Source of the DNA: Acanthopleura granulata
Taxonomy: Eukaryota; Mollusca; Polyplacophora; Chitonida; Chitonidae
Length of the DNA: 64,000 nt
NCBI GenBank assembly: GCA_016165875.1
Contig: JABBOT010000033.1
Span: 2,575,575-2,639,574, forward strand
Direction: 5' to 3'
Part shown: in pieces, positions 24,833 to 35,697 of the stretch
Layout: each line of letters starts with the position of its first letter
Numbering within the stretch: the first letter of the stretch is position 1
Notes under the pieces: generated by a model
What the model was told of the DNA's origin: nothing
The model's input: the letters and a program-made list of their open reading frames with translations, nothing else
Databases searched by the model: none
Translations under genes and position numbers: made by a program

Positions 24833-25797
24833 AGTTAAAGGCTCATTTGAACCTGCGAGTTAAAGTGTCAGGTGAACTTTAGCATTTAAAGCCTCAGTTG
24901 AGTTTGCCAGTTAAATCATCAGTTGAGTTTGCCAGTTAAAGCCTCAGCTAAAGTTAGCTGCCAGTTAACGTCTGAGTTGTGTTTACCAGCTACAGCCTCA
25001 TTTGAACTTGCCAGTTAAAGCCTCAGTTGAGATTGCCAGTTAAAACCTTAACTAACTTGGCCCGTTAAAGCCTCATTTGAGTTTACCAGTTACAGCGTCA
25101 GTTGAACTTGCCAGCTAAAGCATCAGTTGAGTTTGCCAGTGAAAGCCTCAGCTAACCCGGCCAGTTAAAGTCTCAGTTGTGTTTACCAGTTACAGCCTCA
25201 GCTGAGCTTGCCAGTTAAAGCCTCAGTTGAGATTGCCAGTTAAAGCCTTAACTAACTTGGCCCGTTAAAGCCTCATTTGAATTTACCAGTTACAGTCTCA
25301 GTTGAACTTGCCAGCTAAAGCATCAGTTGAGTTTGCCAGTGAAAGCCTCAGCTAACCCGGCCAGTTAAAGTCTCAGTTGTGTTTACCAGTTACAGCCTCA
25401 GCTGAACTTGCCAGTTAAAGCCACAGTTGAGTTTTCCAGTTAAAGCCTCAGTTGGGATTGCCAGTTAAAGCGTTAACTAACTTGGCCCGTGAAAGCCTCA
25501 TTTGAGTTTACCAGTTACAGCCTCAGTTGAACTTTCCAGTTACAGCTTCAGTTGAACTTGCCAGTTACGGTCTCAGTTGAACTTTAGAGTTAGAGTCACA
25601 GCTGAACTTGCCAGTTATAGCTTCAGCTGAGATTTTCAGTTGAAGCCTCAGTTCATCTTGGCCAGTTACTGTCTCAGTTGAACTTGCCAGTTACTGTCTC
25701 AGTTGAACTTCCCGGTTGGAGCGTCAGTTGATTTTGCCAGTTATACCCTCAGTGGAACTTGCCAGTGAGAGCCTCACTGTCGAGCTTGGCAGTTATG
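24833..25797. repeat. 25-bp minisatellite with higher-order structure, ~38 monomers
   Basis: The monomer is CCAGTTAAAGCCTCAGTTGA plus ACTTG. A diagnostic variant CTAACTTGGCCCGT recurs at 25052, 25252 and 25477, that is 200 and 225 bp apart (8 and 9 monomers). This shows block amplification. Confidence 0.9.
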
Positions 25798-25963
25798 TCC
25801 TGGCGCGTGGTGATTCTCGTATACATACACCTATATGTACATACATGCGTACAGAGATTCTACATGTACATGTATGGTTTAATGTGATATGCTGTGATGT
25901 TATTTGTGTATTTGATCCAGGAAAAGTTAAGATGTTTGTTCTAGTTAAAGACTTCTTGGCCCT

Positions 25964-26136
25964 GTTTCATGAAGCATACTTAGTGCTAAGTAGCCCTTAG
26001 CTAAGTTACACTTTCTATCTCTGCAACATAGGTTGTCATGGCAGTTAAGGGAATACTTAGCTAAGTGCACTTTCTATCTCTGCAACATACGTTGTCATGA
26101 CAGTTAAGTGAATAAGCTAAATGTGCTTCATGAAAC
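25964..26136. mobile_element. MITE-like element with 13-bp inverted ends
   Basis: The ends GTTTCATGAAGCA (25964-25976) and TGCTTCATGAAAC (26124-26136) are perfect inverted repeats. Inside is a ~60-bp direct duplication containing CTTTCTATCTCTGCAACATA (copies around 26009 and 26069) and several CTTAGCTAAG motifs. Confidence 0.6.
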
Positions 26137-26601
26137 TGAAAACATCCCACAATGTACAGTGTACATCTGTGAGGGTGAAATATGAAACAGGACTGGTTGG
26201 CCCAGTGTCTGTATAATGTGACTGGTTGGGGTGTCATGTCTGGTGTCTTCTGCATGATGTCCGAGTGGCGACATGGACTCGCCCTGTCACAAGGAGACAC
26301 AGCAAATATACAGGATATACTAAGGACTCTCTGTTGTCAAACAGACTAAAAACCTGTTAAGTACGGCATGAGACCTAAGAATACATGTACATGCATATTC
26401 TTGAGTACATGCGGATATGCAGAATGCCATTCTGATACATGTGAGCAAACAACGATGCGTTGTGATGTTGTATCTTCAGATGTACAAGCTATTGACAACA
26501 TGCACATGCACTCTTTATTTCCCCAAAAGGATATCCTGTTGAACGTTTAGGAAGAAAGTATATAAATCAGAAGTGTGGATGTGAAATATAGGACGTAATT
26601 G
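26137..26601. other. No gene recognised
   Basis: A GTTAAGTACGGCATGAGACC fragment at about 26356 resembles the tail of the SINE at 60305. There is nothing else beyond ACATGTA motifs. Confidence 0.4.
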
Positions 26602-26610
26602 AGTAATAAC

Positions 26611-26850
26611 AGCGAAGATTAGCGTGCAAGCGTGATATAGTGACCCAGGAGCCTCTCTCCAAATCGGTCGCTGTGAGTTTAAATCCAGTTCATGCTGGCT
26701 TCCTCTGTGGTCATACGTGGAAGGGTCCACCAACAACCACCAGTGTTTCCACCCCGCTCTTCCTGGTTTCCTCCCACCATAATGCTGGTAGCTGGACATG
26801 ACAAATATTCTTGAGTACGGGCGTACAACACCAATCAAATAAATAAATAA
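26611..26850 (+). mobile_element. SINE family A copy with 9-bp target-site duplication
   Basis: It has a 5'-truncated head (TTAGCGTGCAAGCG), a GAGTTTAAATCCAG B-box, TCATGCTGGCTTCCTC, GGTTTCCTCCCACCATAATG and an AATCAAATAAATAAAT tail. Direct repeats AGTAATAAC flank it (26602-26610, 26851-26859). Confidence 0.85.
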
Positions 26851-26859
26851 AGTAATAAC

Positions 26860-28676
26860 CACACTTTGATCGCCATTCCTATTCCTAACCCAGTCTCTGT
26901 CCAAAATATTTCTTAGAAGTTAACAACGCACGCTTTCTTGGAATGATTAGTCACAGAGCCAAAAACAGCTTATCTTTGTTTCGGAGTTGCCATGGAAACC
27001 ATGTAAACTAGAAATTATCTTGCAGTGGTCTTGTGAGGCATTAACCAGATGTAGATTGAGGGTGAAGGTTAGGGAGAGGGAAAGGGGAGGAGGATAAGAT
27101 AGCAGTCGACTTTTGTGATCTGTAGCTTGACAGGCTTGAAATTATGCCAAACAAGAAGTCGGGCACAATTTTTACCACACACAGATGTGATTGTTAGATT
27201 ATAAATCTTGCAGACTGATCAGGTCAGTTGGTTTGAGATTGCGAATGGAAAACACTGATGCATAAAAATAAAACATGCTATACATCGTGTGGATGAAAAT
27301 ATGTGCAAACAGCACTGGGAGGGCTGGAGATGTCCGTGCAAAATCCTGCTGCATTAAAGTACGAAGAGATTTTTTACATAGTGACTTCAATTTTTATTTC
27401 TGTACAATATGGATGGACTTGGGGGTTGGTTGTATCTGTTAAGCTTCTAAACTTTCCTGGTACAGTTACTCACCTTCCCAATCACTAAATTCAGTGTGTC
27501 GAATGTTCCGACGATTAAAATATAAGGCTTTACAACCTCTTTGTGAAAACAAAACAATTTGAAGAAAAATGTTTGCATACATGTAGGTACACTATTAAGC
27601 TTCTAAAACTTCTGGGTAATGTATATTCAGCTTCCCAGTGACTAAATTCAGTGTGTTGAAGGCTCATATAATGAAATTGTAAGGCGTTACTGTAGGTTTG
27701 TATGTACTGTTTGCAGAAGATGAAGTTTGAAGAAGAATAATGTCTGTTTGTGTACGCTGCATATTCCATGGTTATAGTTATTTTGGGTGGGAACGTACTG
27801 TAAACAGCTTTTCTTCGCCAAGCATGAATTACGCAATTGGCCATTAGGGTGTACCTGTACATATACTTGTATAGACCTATTGAGTTGACCTGGTTTTTTC
27901 TTTATACATGTTGGGTTTTAGAATCACGCACCCCCAAGTAGGTGAATTACCTTTTTTTTTTTTTTTTTCCAAGGGGCACTGTCACAGGAGTTTGCTTTGT
28001 AGGTTTTATAGGGGGCTGTGTGGGCGGCGGAAGGGGTAGGGCAAATACCAGTGCCTATCAGTGACCTACCTGTAGCACTCTAAAACCAACAGGTAACAAA
28101 TCCGACTGTAAACCGGATTCACCATCTCGTTAAGATTACCTGCCTGTCATATAAATTCTCAGTTGTCTATACTGTGGACTTAGATGCACAGGTGTATGTA
28201 TTTGCCAATCTACCTGTAAACGCTACCTGTAGGTATAACTTTTAGATCTGTGTACATGTGTCCTCGGCTTGCTTTTGTTCTTTTAAAAGTTTACACCTGA
28301 GGGTATGGAAATGATATTTTTTATTTTTAGCTTTGTAAGCTGATAGTCAAACACCATACCTGTACGTTATATATTTTAAAGTTTTTTTTTTTTTAAAGCA
28401 TGTGTGCCCTCCTGAGATTAGAATATTTGTGGGAAAACATTTGTTTTCATGCTGAAAAGCTGCAGTTGAGAGAGTGTTACACGCAGGTACTTGATTACAA
28501 GGCAACTGTTTTCTTTACTCACCTGTATGTGAATGGCACAGATGAAAGCATTGGCTATACATGTACTTACGCAAATGTATATGTAATCCCAGTCTGTTGA
28601 AATGTGTTGTCATTCTGCCCATTTGAGGTACATGTAAGTTTGATGGTACCTGGTAAATACAGGTAATAGGGGAGTT
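26860..28676. other. No gene; one 156-bp segmental duplication
   Basis: An RFX X-box-like GTTGCCATGGAAAC lies at 26986-26999. A diverged tandem duplication occupies 27439-27750. T-rich tracts lie at about 27952-27968 and 28381-28394. No exon was recognised. Confidence 0.45.
27439..27750. repeat. Diverged 156-bp tandem duplication
   Basis: TTAAGCTTCTAAA starts both copies (27439 and 27595). Each then has TTCCCA(A/G)T(C/G)ACTAAATTCAG, GTGTGTYGAA and a later TTGAAGAA. Substitutions are frequent. Confidence 0.65.
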
Positions 28677-29022
28677 TCGAGTTCGAACTCTTTTGTTGCA
28701 AAAGGTAAAAAGAGTCCAACTGTGTCATTTGACTAATCAAAAATGTCAGGCAGTTTTGTTCGCCTTAATTTACCGATCACCTGTCTGGCCATATCAATGA
28801 CCTCTCCTTCAATCAGCCACTTCTTAAGTTAAGGAACTTTCAGTTCCTCAATTTTGCATCAATTCGTACGTCAAGTCTAAATAATTTTCTTTGACGCTTT
28901 TCTTAGATTTCCAAGTTAGAGTAAATGTAATCAGGAAGAACTGCCTGACATTTTTGACAGGTCACATTGAACAGTAGGGCTTTTCTTCCCTTTAGCGATA
29001 AGAGTTCGAAAGCAAAACTCAC
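28677..29022. mobile_element. Foldback/MITE family F, copy 2
   Basis: The left arm (GGGGAGTTTCGAGTTCGAAC...AATGTCAGGCAGTT) is mirrored by the right arm (AACTGCCTGACATTTTTGAC...TTTAGCGATAAGAGTTCGAA). The arms and parts of the interior are homologous to 20264-20532. The right terminal CTCCCC is degraded. Confidence 0.7.
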
Positions 29023-29168
29023 AGAAATAAATAAATGAATACATAATTAAATAATTAATTAATGCATTGAAGAATGTGACTGTCTCTCTGGCAATGTCCT
29101 AGTTTTTAACGTCCTGTATGTTTACATGACATGTATTTATAACTTGGGGTATTGTTACGTCTTTGTTG

Positions 29169-29530
29169 TCACCAGACTTGGTATTTACAAATGAGCCCTT
29201 CAGCAGAGTATTTCTTCGTGACTTGCTGAAAAGGCATGGCGGGTCGTCTTTGTGGATAGGGTCTTAAAAAGTTACTCATTATGTACACGTATCTTCCCGT
29301 ATAACATTTCATGGGTTGAAGGCTGTTAACATCTGTCCAGTCTATAGGGAAAAGGTCGCGTTTCTTGCCACGAAAACTCAGAGCATAACGTCTGGCAAAC
29401 TCCGACACTTGGATGAATAAAATCGCAAATGTCAGCGCTGCTGCGCCTGTTGTTGCTGCTGTTGTTGTTGTTATTGAGTGGTATCTACGGTAACCCACAT
29501 TTCCACAAAGAATTCCCAGATTTGTTTTTG
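29169..29530 (-). CDS. Unrecognised coding-like frame, minus strand
   Basis: On the minus strand a frame is open from about 29540 down to a TGA ending at 29169. It has mixed codon usage and more CpG than its flanks. The peptide has a Thr/Ala run (from CAA/GCA-type trinucleotides), a short hydrophobic stretch (ALTFAILFIQV) and a basic/aromatic tail (SEFARRYALSFRGKKRD and onward). The first in-frame ATG is deep in the frame, so it is not a complete gene. If real, it is a terminal exon with an acceptor-like CTCAG before 29530. It could equally be a chance open frame or a pseudogene. I cannot name a family. Confidence 0.25.
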
Positions 29531-29966
29531 CTGAGATGTATCAGCAGGGGTTGATGGGAAACGAGTCTACCATATGGTGTTAGAGTATTGTGGCCTCCTG
29601 GGAATAAGTGGGTTATTGGAAACAAGGTTGGGGGGGGAGAAGGGGGAGGTGTGCTTTAGATATGGTAAATGTCCTAAAATTTCGCCTGTTTCTGTGAATG
29701 CATGATTTGTGTAACTGGCACATGTAATGTAACCTGTGGTATACGTGTGTATTTGAAAGCCCTTCACCTACATGTACATCAATTATAATAGATGTAAACA
29801 ATGTAATTTGCGTTGGTTTTTTTTTTATTTTTTTTTTTATTGCTAATTGTAAAAACCAAGTTGATAACAGTGCCTGTGTACGTTAGGGTTTGCTGATCAT
29901 TGATCATCTGTTTGTTGAGTATGTTACGTTCTGGTACAGCTGTACATGAACTGTGTATGTGACATG
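29531..29966. other. No gene recognised; G-rich and T-rich tracts
   Basis: A G tract with GGTTGGGGGGGG pattern lies at 29626-29648 and T-rich tracts at about 29817-29838. CCTAAAATTTCGCC at about 29672 belongs to the dispersed repeat noted at 20903. Confidence 0.45.
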
Positions 29967-30326
29967 TGGATGGGTGGACGGATGGACGGATGCATGGATG
30001 GATGGACGGACGGATGGATGGACGGATGCATGGATGGATGCACGGACGGACGGATGGATGGACGCCTGCATGGTTGAATGGAATGAGATGGATGGATGTA
30101 CGGATGGACGGTGGAATAGATGGATAGATGGATGGACAGTGGAATAGATGGATGGATGGATGTACGGATGCACTGATAGGCGGATGGATGGTGGAATGGA
30201 TGGATGGATTCATGTATGCATAGATAGATGGATGGATGGTTGGGTGGGTGGGTGGATGAAAGATTGGCTTGAAAAATGGATGATTGAATGGATGGATGGA
30301 AGGTTGGGTGGATTTGCAAGCGGATG
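29967..30326. repeat. Complex GGAT/GGAC tetranucleotide repeat
   Basis: About 360 bp is built of GGATGGAC, GGATGGATG and GGTGGGTG variants. The minus-strand His-Pro-Ser-Ile frames are products of this repeat. Confidence 0.95.
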
Positions 30327-31540
30327 AAATTTTATGTTACCTTAATTAATTTAGTCTTGTTTTTTTTTGGCTTGATTTGATGGACATCCTCAGTGGAATT
30401 CAAAAGTTGCATTCTTGCACATTGCCCTGTGTGCCCATGTCATTACACTGGTATGGCGTGCAAATATACATTTATGTCCTGTTATTCAGGCATCTGTATG
30501 GGTGTCTTCAGCTTGTAATAAGCAGGTACAGCCCATGCTTTCAAGTTTTAAATGTAATGCAGGAACTTTGTGTGAAAACAGTTTTTTAACCAATTTTTAA
30601 ATCCATTCTTAATTTAAATGTATTATGTGTTAGGAAAGAAAAAGTGCCAAGAATCTTTCAGTCCACGATTACTTTCATGAACTGTCAACTCGTTAGCCTC
30701 ACTGACTGCAAGCTCTGAAAAAAAGCAAGGCACACATGTACATGAAAATCCTTTAGAACTCCGGCCTGGGCTGACAAGGTTATATTGCTTAACATATTTG
30801 TGTAAGAAAAATAAAAACAGTCCGTAAAAACGTCCCTAGTTAATTAGAAGAGGGAGGAAGAGTCCATGGGCTGCAGTAGTGCGTGATAAAATTCAACACC
30901 TGCGACACCTTTAATTTGGCTAAGGGTAATGAACATTTGAAAGTATACTTAACAAAGTGTCGTAACACTGTGTCTTGCAGTGCTCATGTAATTTAGCTTT
31001 TATACATTTTCTATTAATATAGGCCTACATGTTTATACATGTACACAATGTACATTTAAAAATTACAAAATGTTGTATGTATGCAACATTGTGTCTCATG
31101 CTTGTACAGTATATACACATGCTTTAATATACACACATATACATGTATATACATGATGTACATTTCAAAGTTGTGAAATTTTTATGTGTGTTTCTTGTGT
31201 GTGTCTATATATATATGCATTGCACAGGAACTTTGTTTAACAATAGCAAGGAGCTTCCATGATGTATAGTTTGGCCTAAATTTTAAATAACATTCATAAG
31301 TTCCAAAATCTCAAATATGCCCATGGGGAAGGGGGTAGGGGTTGCATGTATATATTTGAAATAGAAGCTGTGGGTACGTTTCATTTCATGTAGTTAGGGA
31401 GATATACATGTACATGTACCGATAGTTTTGCTAGAGTCTGATAGTTAATAAGCTTGTCATGCACCCCCTATCAGCTTGAATTAAGGCAGTGATCAACTGT
31501 GAATGATGTAAAACAGACCTGGTGTGTGTACTAGCTGACC

Positions 31541-31699
31541 ATGGACTCCGAAAACTTTGAAGTACCAGCTCCCAGTGCCAGGGGTCTGGGGGTAACCATA
31601 AATCAGCCCAATCTCGCCTTCCCTCCCACTTTTCACCCTCCATCAGGAACACAGAGTACAGGTCCTGTCTGCATGAAAGGCTTAGCACTTGGCATTTAG
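31541..31699 (+). CDS. Short proline-rich ORF with ideal Kozak context (doubtful)
   Basis: An ACCATGG start is followed by 52 codons to TAG. The peptide begins MDSENFEVPAPSARG and is Pro/Ser/Thr-rich. No domain is recognised and no clear donor follows. The opposite strand is also open over much of this stretch (31431-31688), so chance is a real possibility. It was recorded because of the start context and mildly coding-like codon use. Confidence 0.15.
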   Translation: MDSENFEVPAPSARGLGVTINQPNLAFPPTFHPPSGTQSTGPVCMKGLALGI

Positions 31700-32830
31700 G
31701 CTATTGGATTTCAACATTATGAATGATGTAACAAAGGTTGAGAGTTCAGTGTACCCACTTGGGGCTGTAGTTAAAAAAATGTTTGTTTATAAGAGTACCT
31801 GATGTGGGCACACAATTACTCTGCTGCTGGTAGGACATATTTTTGTATTTTTTGTTTTTGGTTTTTAATCCGATTTAGTCAAATTTTGGATTTAAAGGTG
31901 AATTGCACTGTGAGTGTAAATATGAAATGCTGGCGGTTTGTTCGGTGGTCTGTGTGAATTTTGCAAAACAAACTTGTTTTGAAAATGGCCTGGCTCGGTG
32001 AATTCCACCCTCACTTTTCAGTGGAGAGCAGAGGTATGTGTTACACATAGTGTTGTGTTCCCTTGCATCAAAAGAGGCGAATTTTTTTTTGTCAAAAGTA
32101 CCATGATATTAAGAACGATGAGGCTGGTGTTAAGACAAATCAGGTTATCCCTGGTTGTTTGGTAAAGTTCACATATCAGGTGATTCAAGAATTCCTAGAT
32201 GTTCTCTGATATTTTGATCTTGAAGAAAGCTATGCGCTGGGTTTTGGCCTACAGGTTTGGTAAACATTAATTTTGACCAGTTTTTAGGCTCCTTTTATCG
32301 AGAAAGATGGTGTAAAGCTTTTTTATATACATGCACATTTTGGCCGTTCAAAAACAACGTGTTCAAGTCACCAGTGTAATTACATTTGTCTTATTTATTG
32401 CCTGTCTGCCGTGTATTGCGTGGGAGGGAGTCTATGTTCTGTATGTTTAGAAAAGTTTTTCACCGGCACTCGCTTTGCTATGGAGACAAACAAACAGGTC
32501 TGGCAGGCTGTTCTCAAGTGGTGTGACTTTAACGGGGTTTCGCCGTGGCCCAAAAAATATGGCGGGTGATAGTAGTGCCTGACAACATTGGCCAGTTGAT
32601 AACAGTTGTGACGTTTTGTCAGGTCAGTCTGTCTTCAGAATCTCTGGGACTCTGCCGTACACTTCTGTTTAATTCTACTTGACATGGGGCTGGGAGCTGT
32701 ACGTTCATCTTGTTGATTGTGATCGCCACGTTGACCATGTGAACAGTTGCTGTCAAAGCGCAACTGAGATACATAGTTGATTGTCGACATCATATGTGCT
32801 GAAATGGCACACGATTCGGAAACAGATTTT

Positions 32831-32890
32831 ATTCATTCACCTGGAATATTCACTCACCTGGAATATTCACTCACCTGGAATATTCATTAC
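32831..32890. repeat. 17-bp tandem repeat, ~3.5 copies
   Basis: ATTCA(C/T)TCACCTGGAAT repeated, each copy bearing a CACCTG E-box. Confidence 0.8.
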
Positions 32891-33189
32891 GGCTTTTCGC
32901 CATCATGAGAAACTGTTGACCGCTTCTCTTTGCATGAATCCATTTTAACTTTTGCATTTTATATATTTTGTTAATTCCTTGGTGTTTTGTTTTATATATT
33001 GTTTTTGGAAACTGGTCTTGGAATTACTGAGTTGAAATGGCCATTTTTGCTGAGGGCTGGTATCCGAGTGTCTGTTTCGATGCGTAGGTTTGAGATATTT
33101 TCGCATTGGATTACATGAGATAATTTGAGCATCAAAGGTTTTAGCGTTTGTGCTGGTACAGACTTTTTTTTAAGTGCTTGATAGAGACA

Positions 33190-34727
33190 CGTTGTGTCTC
33201 GTCAGATTGCAGGTTTCTTTCCAGGTGTGATGATTTCTGCATTATTATTTGCGCACATCTCTAGATGTTACGTCATGTCTCGTCAGATTGCAGGTTTCTT
33301 TCCAGGTGTGATGATTTCTGCATTATTATTTGCGCACATCTCTAGATGTTACGTCGTGTCTCGTCAGATTGCAGGTTTCTTTCCAGGTGTGATGATTTCT
33401 GCATTATTATTTGCGCGCATCTCTAGATGTTATATTGTGTCTCGTCAGATTGCAGGTTTCTTTCCAGGTGTGATGATTTCTGCATTATTATTTGCGCGCA
33501 TCTCTAGATGTTAACATTGTGTCTCGTCAGATTGCAGGTTTCTATCCAGGTGTGATGATTTCTGCATTATTATTTACGCACATCTCTAGATGTTACGTCG
33601 TGTCTCGTCAGATTGCAGGTTTCTTTCCAGGTGTGATGATTTCTGCATTATTATTTACGCACGTCTCTAGATGTTACGTCGTGTCTCGTCAGATTGCAGG
33701 TTTCTTTCCAGGTGTGATGATTTCTGCATTATTATTTACGCACATCTCTAGATGTTACGTCGTGTCTCGTCAGATTGCAGGTTTCTTTCCAGGTGTGATG
33801 ATTTCTGCATTATTATTTACGCACGTCTCTAGATGTTACGTCGTGTCTCGTCAGATTGCAGGTTTCTTTCCAGGTGTGATGATTTCTGCATTATTATTTA
33901 CGCACGTCTCTAGATGTTACGTCGTGTCTCGTCAGATTGCAGGTTTCTTTCCAGGTGTGATGATTTCTGCATTATTATTTACGCACGTCTCTAGATGTTA
34001 CGTCGTGTCTCGTCAGATTGCAGGTTTCTTTCCAGGTGTGATGATTTCTGCATTATTATTTACGCACATCTCTAGATGTTACGTCGTGTCTCGTCAGATT
34101 GCAGGTTTCTTTCCAGGTGTGATGATTTCTGCATTATTATTTACGCACATCTCTAGATGTTACGTCGTGTCTCGTCAGATTGCAGGTTTCTTTCCAGGTG
34201 TGATGATTTCTGCATTATTATTTACGCACGTCTCTAGATGTTACGTCGTGTCTCGTCAGATTGCAGGTTTCTTTCCAGGTGTGATGATTTCTGCATTATT
34301 ATTTACGCACGTCTCTAGATGTTACGTCGTGTCTCGTCAGATTGCAGGTTTCTTTCCAGGTGTGATGATTTCTGCATTATTATTTACGCACGTCTCTAGA
34401 TGTTACGTCGTGTCTCGTCAGATTGCAGGTTTCTTTCCAGGTGTGATGATTTCTGCATTATTATTTACGCACATCTCTAGATGTTACGTCGTGTCTCGTC
34501 AGATTGCAGGTTTCTTTCCAGGTGTGATGATTTCTGCATTATTATTTACGCACGTCTCTAGATGTTACGTCGTGTCTCGTCAGATTGCAGGTTTCTTTCC
34601 AGGTGTGATGATTTCTGCATTATTATTTACGCACGTCTCTAGATGTTACGTCGTGTCTCGTCAGATTGCAGGTTTCTATCCAGGTGTGATGATTTCTGCA
34701 TTATTATTTACGCACGTCTCTAGATGT
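33190..34727. repeat. Minisatellite, 81-bp unit x19, open in one frame
   Basis: Unit starts at 33195 recur every 81 bp to 34654, with one 82-bp unit (33438-33519). The unit begins TGTCTCGTCAGATTGCAGGT and ends TCTCTAGATGTTACGTCG. Because 81 is divisible by three, a 450-codon frame (33492-34844) runs through it; the single 82-bp unit shifts the frame relative to the first four copies. Differences between copies are few (ACA/ACG, GCG/ACG, TTT/TAT) and mostly change the amino acid, which does not suggest selection for a protein. Confidence 0.95.
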
Positions 34728-35021
34728 ACACGTAAGCCTGGGCTAGTGGTGAAGTTGAAATACTGGTTAATAGTCTTCTGTTTAGGACTTCAAAAGTTAC
34801 ATAATGTCTTAATTGCACTTTTTTCTTGTCATTTCAAATGCTAAATGAATCAATATGTAATTTTATGTGCTCTGGGTGAATTTTCAGCACCATTAAATTT
34901 TTTTGCCGTAAAGTGAATGAAATAATCCTCAGCATGGCTTTTTAAAATGGATGAATTGCACATTTCAATAAAATTGTAAATTTAAATGCCTTTAAATTAA
35001 ATATAAACAGGCGTCCTCTGG
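34728..35021. other. No feature seen
   Basis: AT-rich spacer between two arrays. Confidence 0.5.
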
Positions 35022-35578
35022 GCATGTCTAATGCTCCTTGCATTACATGTTAATAAAGTTGTGACATTTGTGTGACATAAAAATTACATGTATAATGAAC
35101 CGATGAAACTGAACATACATGTAACATTACTAAAATCACTTAAGTCATCAACCAATGAAACTGAACATAACATACTAAAAGCATATGTCATCAACCAATG
35201 AAACTGGACATAACATACGAAAAGCAAATATGTCATCAACCAATGAAACTGGACATAACATACAAAAAGCAAATATGTCATCAACCAATGAAACTGGACA
35301 TAACATACGAAAAGTAAATATGTTTGCATGTCTAATGCTCCTTGCATTACATGTTAATAAAGTTGTGACATTTGTGTTACATAAAAATTACATGTATAAT
35401 GAACCGATGAAACTGAACATACATGTAGCATTACTAAAATCACTTAAGTCATCAACCAATGAAACTGGACATAACATATGAAAAACAAATATGTCATCAT
35501 GTCATCAACCAATGAAGCTGAGCATAACATATGAAAAGCAAATATGTCATCAACCAATGAAACTGAACATAACATCAC
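35022..35578. repeat. Nested tandem repeat: 45-bp units within a 304-bp duplication
   Basis: The 45-bp unit ATGTCATCAACCAATGAAAC plus TGGACATAACATACGAAAAG plus CAAAT recurs several times. The longer stretch starting GCATGTCTAATGCTCCTTGC appears at 35022 and 35326 (304 bp apart). The last unit runs to within 20 bp of the acceptor of the MAP3K2/3 start exon. Confidence 0.85.
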
Positions 35579-35597
35579 TTCTGTCTTATCTTTTCAG

Positions 35598-35697
35598 GAC
35601 TAAACTAGTGGCCTATACACAGTTCCCATGGAAGTGGGAAAGCTCTTACCCTCATGCTAAAACATGAGGATGTTGACTTAAGGGTAACCATGACACC
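35598..35697 (+). other. MAP3K2/3: 5'UTR part of the MAP3K2/3 start-codon exon
   Basis: The exon begins after a good acceptor: a pyrimidine-rich tract at about 35576-35595 ending in CAG at 35595-35597. It ends at a G|GTGAGT donor (35710/35711). The first 100 nt have stops in all three frames, so this part is untranslated leader. An in-frame TGA at 35677-35679 lies upstream of the main ATG and fixes the start. Three upstream AUGs are present (listed separately). A tandem array (35022-35578) runs almost into the polypyrimidine tract, so the branch point is probably a CATAAC-type site about 25 nt before the acceptor, inside the last repeat unit. Because the exon has an acceptor, another non-coding exon must exist upstream. 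It was not identified. Confidence 0.65.
35628..35660 (+). promoter_or_regulatory. uORF1 in MAP3K2/3 leader (10 codons)
   Basis: This ATG in context CCCATGG is followed by nine codons and TAA. The +4 G gives a reasonable initiation context. It lies wholly upstream of the main start, so it could reduce initiation at the kinase ORF. Evidence is from sequence only. Confidence 0.4.

Larger units (their letters stand above)
30327..33189. other. No confident gene; AT-rich with ACATGTA clusters
   Basis: Dense ATACATGTA/TGTACAT motifs lie at 31020-31170 and 31400-31420. A 17-bp repeat ATTCACTCACCTGGAAT, about 3.5 copies, lies at 32831-32890. The short ORF at 31541 is listed separately. Confidence 0.5.

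Noticed and set aside
29779..30319. His-Pro-Ser-Ile repeat proteins on the minus strand
   Set aside because: Translation of a GGAT/GGAC simple repeat, open in three frames at once.
33492..34844. 450-codon open frame with a 27-residue hydrophobic repeat
   Set aside because: It lies wholly in an 81-bp minisatellite; the openness follows from unit length. Copy differences are mostly non-synonymous and one 82-bp unit breaks the frame.
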